Shown: one piece after another, positions 53,901 through 61,039 of the stretch
How the letters are laid out: every line of letters begins with the position of its first letter
How positions within the stretch are numbered: the stretch's first letter is position 1
Assembly: GCA_004347695.1 (NCBI GenBank)
Contig: SLTK01000004.1
Location: 81,735-145,734, forward strand
Direction: 5' to 3'
DNA from: Chloroflexota bacterium
Lineage (GTDB): Bacteria; Chloroflexota; Anaerolineae; Anaerolineales; Anaerolineaceae
Length of the DNA: 64,000 nucleotides
Program-made: the position numbers and the translations under genes
The notes under the pieces: model-generated
The model's input: the letters and a program-made list of their open reading frames with translations, nothing else
The model's database searches: none
What the model was told of the DNA's origin: nothing

Positions 53901-55473
53901 TTTACATCGGCTCGATAAGCTTGCAAAAGATGCTTCTGCTTGTCTTTTAGCCAAGATACCGATTACACCAGGTTGGGTATATGACAAACTAAATGATTTT
54001 CCTAGAATAAGATGGCCAGAAAACCAAGACGAGAAAGAATATAGCGAAGGATCTGTCGCTTCCATTCAGATGATCTCGTTTGACCTCTATATTTTTTCTT
54101 TATCGATTGACAAAAAGCTTAAGATCGACTCAAGTGACGTAAAAATAATATTTAAGTCAAGTTATTGTTACCCCATAAAATGGATCGAAACCTATTTGGA
54201 TCATGCGCGAAATTGGCTTAACATTGATGCAGTTCAATGGATAATTGATAATCAAATTCAACGTTTAGAATCGGAAATTGAGGAGTTTCCAACAAAAGCC
54301 GAGGAATATGGATTCCTGGCACACCTTGCAGCAACGCATGAGTTACGAGAAAAAGCTCGAGATTTTATCCATAAAGCATCTGAATATCTCGTCGCCCATT
54401 ATCACCATAAAGATATGTTAATTGGTGAAACAATGGATGTTATTCATCTTTGTTATCCATTGTATAAACCTGGCGAAACCCCGAATTCATATTCCTATCT
54501 TCTCCAATTAGCTCCAGCGATAGCGAAAATTGACCTGTTTACAGATAGTGATGAAACAGGGCATTACCCTAGATCGCTCGCCACAGTATTGGCGGACATA
54601 AATCCATCGAAACTTCCCAAATATTATCTATGGCTGAGTGAAATCGAGGAGCCATATGATGCCCTCCACGCCTTGAATGTTCTTGTTAGAACAATGGATC
54701 TTTCAGATCCGATCGCCAAAGCAATAGCCCAAACTGCTATTGATGAGGAAAGCCTCAGTATTCTTAACGAAAGAGCAGTTGAAGGTGATTATTTTGCCAA
54801 AGAAATAATCGATTGTATAAATAAAGTTATTGGGAAAATAGCTGGCGACCCGGGCCATGATCCTTATCAGTCAACCCAATCAAGAAGAAATCAAACTGAA
54901 AATATCCATAAGGATGAGGCGCTGCCTCCCTTTAGTGACTTTCCACCTGACCAGGCAATCGAATTCTTCACGATGATAAATAATAAAAGGATCATTTCCC
55001 GGGAAGAAAAAGTAAAAGAATGGATCAATTATTGGATTTCTAACGGCAAGAAAGTCGAAGTGTATAAGGGATTAGAAAAAGTCATTGAAAGTGGTTTTTA
55101 TTTCCGGAATACTGATGAAGTATTTGATTTGTGTCTCTCTCTGTTCGGAAAAGATCAGGCATATCCTTGGTTAATTCAAGCTCAAAACAATGATAGCGGT
55201 TGGTATAGGTATTATACGAAAGAAGAGAATGCAAGAAAGCGTTGGGAGATAATCAAGGAATATTACCCAGAAAAATGGTTCGATTTTATTCAAAAAACAT
55301 TTTCAACAGGCAGCCATACTTTCTATCGGCTTATTTCTTATTTGCTCTACTTTAATCAAGAAGAAATGGCGAAAGCAGTTCTCGATAGAATTGTCTCTTG
55401 CGTTTTGGAATATATCTCACCTGGCAATTTTCCAAATCCTGGATGGATAAATGATGAGCAGCAAAACAATTGA
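50998..55473 (+). CDS. Avs-like STAND NTPase with a Cap4/DUF4297-type nuclease domain
   Basis: A 1491-residue protein. Residues 15-90 (RRAGDAYQDIVALELIIDW, DEMGFLDDVIALR, RIQVLQVKYS) match the Cap4/DUF4297-type PD-(D/E)XK nuclease: Asp followed by Q-x-K. The NTPase has Walker A ITASPGVGKSTYVSYLY near 282-292 and Walker B CLIVIVDGLDHVW near 376-385. The C-terminal 900 residues are helical repeats of the sensor type. This is the layout of Avs defence proteins: when the repeats bind a phage protein, the NTPase assembles and the nuclease cuts DNA. It stands with the companion gene at 55451. The first methionine was used; there is no clear ribosome site. Confidence 0.78.
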   Translation: MPTNRSHSQYSRTGARRAGDAYQDIVALELIIDWIEHNDRYQWIKLEADEMGFLDDVIALRQDGRIQVLQVKYSTNPDMQNDPWTWEKLLERSKTKNGNQNLSLLQKWASSLREIKNQWSIFEASVYSNRKAATELEVALENGYIIFDQVHAPDVQEEVVKQLGGEDASKEFFKNFKFRLNQPGLSEIEEGLRRRFGGLGGTETGWLNLKNELREWVINRNEPPPGGLITLSEIKKASLWYTLQSLPQRFEIPYDYVLPSEEFHQDLLTTLEKHTKKCLVITASPGVGKSTYVSYLYNHLCEVGIPVIRHHYYLSMEDRNRVYRLDHVRAAESLMHDLELNYAESLQGIDSRNPNHKDLSNWLERSGSYYEDRGKCLIVIVDGLDHVWREQKSIKELEDFLNILLPPVKGVIVLLATQPVEDNKLPRSLLRLAPKVEWLHLPLLDRASVKIWLGKHAKEISKPGEEEIQDWMIDRLTDALYKKSKGHPLHIRYSLKSLIERNKQVTEDNILELPECAHEDITKYYEELWVSLDEEPREILHLISACPFPWPREGIFDAVDPSAQNRSRVRKSLCEVEHLLIYSDMGLRPFHSSLYAFIENTTDHNDYINIEKKRAINWLKTNAPLYWRWANEWILEAELGNQSPLVEGPNRNWAIDAVSKRYASEDIQLIISKSKQIALALEDLPRAVELGLLQEYCNTLYDFEEYVLEILIAPQLLLEEDNYLRARLRSNLEQLDGKILASLATNEYRYSNDPEINRIFKALIQKHRHPQENGRHMTWQEDIRPILETAALLDYSQSEKTIQWAIRNRDSGYTVEMLYFYISRLRALKKIEHLRYVLNTWGKCLEQGDENSLSNRECDVIIQESVILAIEEGLDIDQELNNTKSENPILVIYSKLRNTNSLNVTNFKMPSIDQLMVKQYDYSLWDSKIRDFYRYFFLCLLANCLSGRTHENSRWLKDVGHSTWNHQFLHRLDKLAKDASACLLAKIPITPGWVYDKLNDFPRIRWPENQDEKEYSEGSVASIQMISFDLYIFSLSIDKKLKIDSSDVKIIFKSSYCYPIKWIETYLDHARNWLNIDAVQWIIDNQIQRLESEIEEFPTKAEEYGFLAHLAATHELREKARDFIHKASEYLVAHYHHKDMLIGETMDVIHLCYPLYKPGETPNSYSYLLQLAPAIAKIDLFTDSDETGHYPRSLATVLADINPSKLPKYYLWLSEIEEPYDALHALNVLVRTMDLSDPIAKAIAQTAIDEESLSILNERAVEGDYFAKEIIDCINKVIGKIAGDPGHDPYQSTQSRRNQTENIHKDEALPPFSDFPPDQAIEFFTMINNKRIISREEKVKEWINYWISNGKKVEVYKGLEKVIESGFYFRNTDEVFDLCLSLFGKDQAYPWLIQAQNNDSGWYRYYTKEENARKRWEIIKEYYPEKWFDFIQKTFSTGSHTFYRLISYLLYFNQEEMAKAVLDRIVSCVLEYISPGNFPNPGWINDEQQNN

Positions 55474-57013
55474 TCAAAGTTTGCTTCATCCCATATTATT
55501 TTCACGGTTAACTTGGCCCTCGCTTTTAGTTCAGGAGAGAGCGGCAAATTCAATCGGTTCACTAATTCTTGATAAGGAAAATAGTTCTGGCATTAAAGAG
55601 TTGTTGTTGAAATGGATGTCGTCGCAATTGTTAGAAAGTGTGGCTGCGAAAGCAATTCTTGTGTTATTGCGATCCAAAATACTAAATCCAACTATCAGAA
55701 CGCCCTCAATAAGTGAACTTCTTACGATCTATCCAAAGCGATCTTTACTTTCATGGTTGTTATTTTCTGCTTACGACTCAAGTTATGGCGAACCGATCGG
55801 TGCCTCATTAATTCATTCTGGATCTGTTCCAGACAATTATCCGAGTAATCCATTTTTTAGTAAATTTGTTACAGGCTTTCTCCCTCCCATATATGATTAC
55901 TGGGCAAAACACATTGAAAAAAAAGAAGGGTTCTCATTCTATAAGCATTGGGAATATGAATGGATCATCCTTATCAATCAGTTAGGGATAACACCATCGA
56001 TTATACCGATGGATCATTTTTGGGGTACAAAAACAAACGGTTTGAGATACTCTGCAATTGATACAGAAATGAGTGAGGTATATCGCTCTGCATTCTTGCG
56101 AGCGCTTGCTTATTTCTTAGAACAGGGATTTATCTCAGAAGATAATGCGCTTTTCTTAGCTGCCGAAACCTGTCCAATCGATTTAGAACTATGGAAAATT
56201 ACTCCCGAAAAAAGACCCGACTGGTGGCCAATAGAAAGTATGGTTCAGCGGCAGACAGACTCGGCTATTGGAGCAATCTGGGATCAAGTTGAAAAAATGT
56301 GGTCAGCACAATCTGAGTTTTTGTCCACCTCGGATGGAGATAAATGGCTACTTAGCGAAGCTACTGGATTTATTCAACAAGGCGAAACTGTTTATGATCT
56401 CGAGATTTATGGAGCATTTCAAAAATGTCATGGGCCGTTAGTGCCTGATCTAAAAGAAATAATTAGCTACTTCAAAGGAGAGGTGAATAGAGACGGGTAC
56501 AATGAAGTTCTTACGAAATGCCCTTCTTTAATAAGATTTGCGGGAACGATTGAGCCCGAAAATATAAATGAATTGGTAAGACGCTTTCATGATTGGACTC
56601 TGTTGCCTGTTTCTGGCCAGGCTCATACTATAACAACACCACGTTGGCAAGCCTGGCGAATGTATAGAAATATTTGGCTGCCGGCCCCTTGTCTCGGTGA
56701 TTCTCAAGTTTCTTTTTCTGCTGAAAAGAACTCATTATTAATTCGCGATCACAACCGGATTATTGGCAAATGGAATGACTGGACAGATGGGCTGAGTGAG
56801 AAGTATTTTGATAAAGTCCCGCCAAGAACTGGCCAATATTTGCTAATGTCAAAAGACATCATTGAAGAATTTGCCCACCGAACCAATTCCACATTTTGTT
56901 GGTTATGCCGGCTCAATATATACTACAAAGAAAATTCATACGATGATTATAAACTGATGACAGATCATCGGTCGTTCGGACAGTCTATACTTATAAAACA
57001 TAAAGCAAGATGA
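55451..57013 (+). CDS. Companion protein of the STAND NTPase, unknown function
   Basis: A 520-residue protein that I do not recognise. Its start overlaps the end of the STAND gene by 23 bases, so the two are translationally coupled. It is helical and aromatic-rich, with no catalytic motif, signal peptide or membrane helix. The first 110 residues look like helical repeats similar in style to the C-terminal part of the STAND protein, so it may extend the sensor or regulate it. Alternatively the two could once have been one gene, now split; the overlap with its own ATG and the lack of a shared domain leave this open. Confidence 0.6.
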   Translation: MMSSKTIDQSLLHPILFSRLTWPSLLVQERAANSIGSLILDKENSSGIKELLLKWMSSQLLESVAAKAILVLLRSKILNPTIRTPSISELLTIYPKRSLLSWLLFSAYDSSYGEPIGASLIHSGSVPDNYPSNPFFSKFVTGFLPPIYDYWAKHIEKKEGFSFYKHWEYEWIILINQLGITPSIIPMDHFWGTKTNGLRYSAIDTEMSEVYRSAFLRALAYFLEQGFISEDNALFLAAETCPIDLELWKITPEKRPDWWPIESMVQRQTDSAIGAIWDQVEKMWSAQSEFLSTSDGDKWLLSEATGFIQQGETVYDLEIYGAFQKCHGPLVPDLKEIISYFKGEVNRDGYNEVLTKCPSLIRFAGTIEPENINELVRRFHDWTLLPVSGQAHTITTPRWQAWRMYRNIWLPAPCLGDSQVSFSAEKNSLLIRDHNRIIGKWNDWTDGLSEKYFDKVPPRTGQYLLMSKDIIEEFAHRTNSTFCWLCRLNIYYKENSYDDYKLMTDHRSFGQSILIKHKAR

Positions 57014-57059
57014 TAGTTCGTTAAAATCTACTTCGTCTTGAAAATGCGTGTATCTGAGC

Positions 57060-57452
57060 TTATCCAGTCTCTGTCACCAGTGCATTTGGCATGACACTTG
57101 GAAATAACCTATTTAGGTTTGCCGACACTTGCACTGATACTTTATCTTTTTCCGAATCTACGTTAATCCCCGTCACCACCTTATTCACCCGTAACGGCTC
57201 AGGTACCCGTTGTTCAGGCTGGCAAAGAGCTGGGCCAATACCCAGGCCTTTGCTGGTGGTCTGCAGGTCTCCCGTTTCTGCAAACACTCGCTGGCTGATC
57301 TCGGCCGCGGCTGCTGCTTTGGCGATCTTCGCCCGGGCGTGGAAGTAGCGCCCTAGCTCAATGCTCAACGCCAGGATCGGGATTAGGACGAATCCAAATA
57401 TGACTGTCCAGAAGGTCAGCGAGTAACCATGCCGATCTTTTATTAAGTTCAT
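57060..57452 (-). CDS. TadE-like pilin/secretion-type protein, probably C-terminally truncated
   Basis: About 130 residues. The frame is open further upstream, but the ATG at 57452 follows aaggag, so I chose it. It begins NLIKDRHGYSLTFWTVIFGF, a TadE-like N-terminus with one hydrophobic helix (ILALSIELGRYFHARAKIAK). It ends abruptly after LVTETG, where related proteins usually continue. It abuts the 3' end of the STAND module (47 bases), so insertion of that module may have cut it. It may come from the conjugation machinery of the element. Confidence 0.55.
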   Translation of the reverse strand: MNLIKDRHGYSLTFWTVIFGFVLIPILALSIELGRYFHARAKIAKAAAAAEISQRVFAETGDLQTTSKGLGIGPALCQPEQRVPEPLRVNKVVTGINVDSEKDKVSVQVSANLNRLFPSVMPNALVTETG

Positions 57453-57464
57453 CACCATCTCTCC

Positions 57465-57968
57465 TTTTTCCATGAGAATATCGGAAGTTATTGCAGCCAG
57501 CCCGATAAATGGCAGGAATTGATTATCAAGAATTGGAATGATCTGGTTACCACAGACGAAACCGTTCTGCACCTGGGTGATTTTGCTTTGGGAAAGAAAA
57601 GCAATTTTGACCTCTTGGCTGGTATGTTAAATGGGCGATTGGTTTTAATCCAAGGTAACCATGACCGGATCAGCAAATCTTATTGTGAAACCCGTGGCGT
57701 AACATTGATAAAAAATTCTTTGAAGGTCGAGATATCCGATCACATGAAGCTGATTTTTTCACATCGCCCGATTGTTCCCCTTGAAGACGGTTGGATCAAC
57801 CTTCATGGTCATATTCATAATGTCCTACCGCCGCCTGAAGGTTCCAATCGGGGACTGAACCATATCAATATGAGCGTTGAGGTCAGGGAGTATCGTCCCT
57901 GGCGATTGGGTGATATTCTCAAAACCATCAAAGACCATCCAACAGAGAACGATGTGTCACTCCGTTGA
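57465..57968 (+). pseudogene. Metallophosphoesterase fragment lacking its first metal motif
   Basis: The frame is open from 57447 without an ATG; the first possible start (TTG) is at 57519. Translation gives FFHENIGSYCSQPDKWQELI, then LHLGDFALG, QGNHDR, FSHRP and LHGHIH, a calcineurin-like phosphoesterase. The family begins with a D-x-H-F-x-H-x-N-I motif; only FFHENI remains and the first Asp-x-His is lost. The break lies in the 5' leader of the divergent TadE-like gene, so a recombination joint is likely here. I call it a remnant. Confidence 0.6.
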
Positions 57969-57969
57969 C

Positions 57970-57990
57970 CCGTTCCCCCTTAAGACTCTA
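57970..57990 (+). repeat. 21-bp direct repeat, right copy, after the Avs-like module
   Basis: An exact copy of 50779-50799 in the same orientation, 7.19 kb away, directly after the stop of the phosphoesterase remnant. Both copies are also preceded by CACTCCGTT nearby. This supports insertion or excision of the intervening DNA by recombination between repeats. Confidence 0.7.
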
Positions 57991-58255
57991 GGGGATCGAA
58001 GTGGATGGAACAAAGTGCACACCGTTCCCATGGATCAAGATGGTTTTTCTTTGCACAAAAAAATTAGCCGATTTATTTGTGCAAGAATTTACAGTCCCTC
58101 ATCTGCTAGATTCTCCATTTGACCTATACATGGCGGTGCAATTTATGCCCGCTTAGAGTCAAGGTTTCGGGATAGAGGGGTCATTCTCGGCCAAATGGTA
58201 TTTCCATACCTCTTTACGGTAAAAGGCGCTTCACCGCTCTTCCTGTTCAATCAAC

Positions 58256-58330
58256 GTCTGCGGTAAGGTCTGCGTCAACGTCTGCGGCGTGTCAACAAGG
58301 CGTCTGCGGCACGTCAGCGAGGACGCAGAC
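58256..58330 (+). repeat. GTCTGCG iteron cluster upstream of the partition genes
   Basis: The heptamer GTCTGCG occurs at 58256, 58268, 58280 and 58302, and inverted (CGCAGAC) at 58324. The spacings are 12, 12, 22 and 22 bases. Short phased repeats like this fit a centromere (parC) or a replication/regulatory site. They lie about 860 bases ahead of the actin-like gene. The rest of the 57991-58543 gap holds no supported gene. Confidence 0.6.
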
Positions 58331-58416
58331 CCATATTTTTTGTCGAAAAATTTATTCAGTCTTTTCTAGACTGCGAAACCATCAACCAAACAATAGGATA
58401 CGTCATCAGGATTTTT

Positions 58417-58446
58417 AGGTCATTTAACCTTCAGGTCAGTTAACCT
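58417..58446 (+). promoter_or_regulatory. Two AGGTCA-N-TTAACCT repeats ahead of the HTH gene
   Basis: AGGTCATTTAACCT (58417-58430) and AGGTCAGTTAACCT (58433-58446) are direct repeats 16 bases apart, each with AGGT/ACCT dyad symmetry. They lie about 100 bases before the HTH gene at 58544, so they are likely operators for it. Confidence 0.55.
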
Positions 58447-58543
58447 AAATATCAGGGGGGATGCAATAATTCTCTATTGCTGGACGATCCTTCACTTTCA
58501 CTGTATGATTAACTTGTAGTAAATCGCATCCTGTGAGCAGTCC

Positions 58544-58984
58544 GTGAAACTCGATCAATCCCGATTGGAATATTACATCACTCCCGAACAGGCCGCCAAA
58601 CAGCTTGGGCTGGATTTGGATGCCATTTATCAGTTGGCAGATGAGGGAAAACTTCAGGCAGCCGTAATGACGGATGGAAGTATTGGCATCAGCCAAATCA
58701 GCGTCAATAATCTGCTGCCCAAGGAAGCCTTACCTGAGTATCAGCTCTACGCAAGCCTGAAAGGCGTTCCGATCAGCATTAATGAAGCCGGACGGAAATA
58801 CAAGCTCAACACATCCACGCTCACGCGCTGGATGCAGAGAGGGCTGATCCACCAATTGGGCAAAGATGGCCGAAAGACACTGCTGGATGAAGCGGACGTG
58901 GCTTACTGCGCCAGAGTCTATCGCCAAAACAGTGGTCAGGGAAAATGGGCGTTTGATGATTCAGGGCGTCCATATAAAAAATAA
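58544..58984 (+). CDS. Protein with two HTH-like domains
   Basis: A 146-residue protein with a GTG start. The N-terminal half holds an excisionase-like unit (YITPEQAAKQLGLDLDAIYQ, then EGKLQAAV) and the C-terminal half a second (ISINEAGRKYKLNTSTLTRW, then GLIHQLGKDGRKTLL). Two such domains in tandem may bind direct repeats such as those at 58417 or the iterons at 58256. It lies about 130 bases upstream of the partition genes on the same strand, with a promoter between. It is probably a regulator of the element's maintenance functions. Confidence 0.65.
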   Translation: MKLDQSRLEYYITPEQAAKQLGLDLDAIYQLADEGKLQAAVMTDGSIGISQISVNNLLPKEALPEYQLYASLKGVPISINEAGRKYKLNTSTLTRWMQRGLIHQLGKDGRKTLLDEADVAYCARVYRQNSGQGKWAFDDSGRPYKK

Positions 58985-59009
58985 TCTTCCAAATAAATAC
59001 TACAAGTTA

Positions 59010-59038
59010 TTGATTAACATGGAGCAATGTGCTACAAT
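59010..59038 (+). promoter_or_regulatory. Sigma-70-type promoter of the partition operon
   Basis: TTGATT at 59010-59015 and TACAAT at 59033-59038 are 17 bases apart, close to the consensus. They lie about 80 bases ahead of the actin-like gene, which has its own aaaggaga ribosome site. Confidence 0.65.
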
Positions 59039-59117
59039 AAATTCGGCCGAGGAGGTTGTTTTTTTTACTTCAATTTACTCCAAGTTTACTTGTATCTTGT
59101 AGAATAAAGGAGATTGC

Positions 59118-60110
59118 ATGACAGAAACAATGAATTTTGGACTTGATCTGGGAATGGGAGCGCTCAAACTGCACGGAAATCAGCAGAGTATTCAATTGAT
59201 CTCTCAGGTCGCAGTCAATAATGGGCCGCTGGTAGGGCGCATGCTGGGGTTGGGCAGTTCCCGCCTGCCGCTGCGAATCGCATTGCCATCGGGAAATACG
59301 TTCTTTGTTGATAGCGGCGCACACGATAGCGGACGACCAGTAGAAAACTTGAGCATGGATCGTTTTGCCGGTTCACCGGAAATGCTGGCGCTTTTCTATG
59401 GGGCATTCACCCGCTTGATCCAGCACTCCGATGTCATTTCGCAACCAGTCAGTATTACCTGCGGGTTGCCATTGGATACGCTTTCCGGAGAGGAAGCACG
59501 AACCACGGTGGAAAGCATTCAGCGTTGGATGAAAGCAGAACACACCTGGAAAGCCAATGACCAGGAATATCACCTGAATGTGACTGAGGTTCGGGTTACT
59601 TCTCAGCCGGCAGGGGCTTTGTTCGATTACGTTCTGGACGACGAAGGCAAGATCGTTCCCGAACGACGCAGTGCTTATACCCAGGAAGTTGGGATTGTCT
59701 CGATTGGTATGAATACCACCGAGTTACTGGTCGTGCGCGAAAAAGTTCCGGTTCAACGATTTACGGGTGCTTCAACCACTGGAGTACGCCGCCTGCTGGA
59801 GCTGGTCAACGGCCAGCAGCTTTACTCCCTGGGTGAATTGGACACGCTCCTGCGCGCCAATAAACTCGACATTTCGCAGGCACTACCAATCTGGGAGCGT
59901 GAGGTCACTGGAGAGATTGAAAAGCGATGGGGCAAAGCCTGGCAGCGTTTCACAGCCGTCATCCTGGTGGGCGGTGGGGCGATCCTACTCAAGAACTCAT
60001 TGCCTTATTTCTTCAACGGTAAAGGCATCCTGGCGGATGATCCGGTTCAATCGATTGCGAGGGGTTTATGGAAACTATCGCTATTTCAGAACCACAATCG
60101 AAAAAACTAA
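59118..60110 (+). CDS. parM: Actin-like ATPase (ParM/StbA type)
   Basis: A 330-residue protein of the actin/Hsp70 ATPase fold. The phosphate 1 loop is FGLDLGMGALKL near residues 7-18, the phosphate 2 loop is VSIGMNTTELLV near 196-207, and the adenosine motif is VILVGGGAILL near 290-300. Such proteins form filaments that push plasmid copies apart (type II partition). The next gene overlaps its end by 43 bases and looks like the ParR adaptor. Presence on an integrated element implies an extrachromosomal stage with segregation. The gene symbol is given by analogy only. Confidence 0.72.
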   Translation: MTETMNFGLDLGMGALKLHGNQQSIQLISQVAVNNGPLVGRMLGLGSSRLPLRIALPSGNTFFVDSGAHDSGRPVENLSMDRFAGSPEMLALFYGAFTRLIQHSDVISQPVSITCGLPLDTLSGEEARTTVESIQRWMKAEHTWKANDQEYHLNVTEVRVTSQPAGALFDYVLDDEGKIVPERRSAYTQEVGIVSIGMNTTELLVVREKVPVQRFTGASTTGVRRLLELVNGQQLYSLGELDTLLRANKLDISQALPIWEREVTGEIEKRWGKAWQRFTAVILVGGGAILLKNSLPYFFNGKGILADDPVQSIARGLWKLSLFQNHNRKN

Positions 60111-60352
60111 GCATGGGTTCAAAGCGCGGTCGTCCAAAGCTGGATTGCAAGGTTTATCAGATTCGTTTTACGCTGAGTCTGCGAGAAGGGGAGGATGATG
60201 ATCTGCTCTTCTTCTTTTCCGATATTCCCGAACGGAGGCGAGCTGCAGCCTTGAAAGCCGCTTTACGAGCGGGGGGTGTTTCACTTAAAGCCGGATCCGT
60301 CCCAATCACGGATGATCTTGATCTGACCATTCAGGGTCTGGTTTTTGGCTAA
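60068..60352 (+). CDS. Small basic/acidic adaptor protein, likely ParR-like
   Basis: A 94-residue protein. The N-terminus is basic (KKLSMGSKRGRPKLDCKVY), followed by a strand-helix part (QIRFTLSLREGEDDDLLFFF, then RRRAAALKAALRAGG) like ribbon-helix-helix proteins. The start overlaps the actin gene by 43 bases. Position, size and charge fit the centromere-binding adaptor of a ParM-type system. Sequence similarity to known ParR proteins is not obvious to me, so the call rests on context. Confidence 0.55.
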   Translation: METIAISEPQSKKLSMGSKRGRPKLDCKVYQIRFTLSLREGEDDDLLFFFSDIPERRRAAALKAALRAGGVSLKAGSVPITDDLDLTIQGLVFG

Positions 60353-60372
60353 TCAATTTTCTGGAGGAAGAT

Positions 60373-60840
60373 ATGTTTCTGCTGAAGGGATTTCATTTGG
60401 TCTTCAAGATTTTCAAAAACACTTTGCTTCTGTTGGTGATCGCAACCATCCTGTTTATCGCTTATCGGGGCAATCAGCCGATGAGCGTTCCCCAGGCACT
60501 ACAAGGTATAACCTATTTCGAATTCATGGCAGATCGGATCGATGCTGCGAAAACGGTCAAACCGTCTCAATGCGGATGGGGAATGATGCTGTCACTGGCT
60601 GCACTTGGGCCAATCTATTCAGTAGTGTACACAACGGTTGCGGTCAATCCAGATAGTACATTGGCCAAGGGAACCGCTCCGGACCCGGATATTGCGCGGG
60701 ATGTTGCCGGGGCAGCCTGGTATGAAATCCCGGATATCTGGTGGAAAACGGTTGAGCGATTATCCTGGACGATGCTGGGTAAACCTGCAGCGTATGGTTG
60801 TCAGTTCCGACCTGTCCAAATCGCTGAACATACGAATTAA
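60373..60840 (+). CDS. Membrane-anchored hypothetical protein
   Basis: A 155-residue protein with a clear hydrophobic segment at residues 15-32 (NTLLLLVIATILFIAY) preceded by positive charges, so it is an N-terminal membrane anchor or signal peptide with the rest outside. Two Cys lie outside (near 67 and 144). I do not recognise it. It lies 20 bases after the adaptor gene with a ggagga ribosome site, so it is probably in the same operon. A possible role in conjugation or cell-envelope function is only a guess. Confidence 0.55.
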   Translation: MFLLKGFHLVFKIFKNTLLLLVIATILFIAYRGNQPMSVPQALQGITYFEFMADRIDAAKTVKPSQCGWGMMLSLAALGPIYSVVYTTVAVNPDSTLAKGTAPDPDIARDVAGAAWYEIPDIWWKTVERLSWTMLGKPAAYGCQFRPVQIAEHTN

Positions 60841-60934
60841 CATGACCACCTTGGATCATGCCTGATTTATTTGTAGAATAAAAATGTAATCGTTTCGGGT
60901 CGCTGATCTCCTTGGACATCAATCAAATCGTAGG

Positions 60935-60976
60935 AGCGACCGCATAACAAAGAACTTTGTTATGCCGGTCGCTTTT
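60935..60976 (+). terminator. Strong terminator after the partition operon
   Basis: An 18-19-base stem (60935-60952 with 60955-60973), with one bulged base and a two-base loop, followed by TTTT. It lies about 95 bases after the membrane protein stop and ahead of the DnaB-like gene. Confidence 0.8.
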
Positions 60977-61039
60977 CGTTTTCTCAGATGACCTTTGTGT
61001 TGTTGTAAGGAGTAAATATCAAACCATTTGGAGACTTTG

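Noticed and set aside
58256..58330. A CRISPR array
   Set aside because: The repeats are only seven bases with 5-15 base gaps; no cas genes are in the window.
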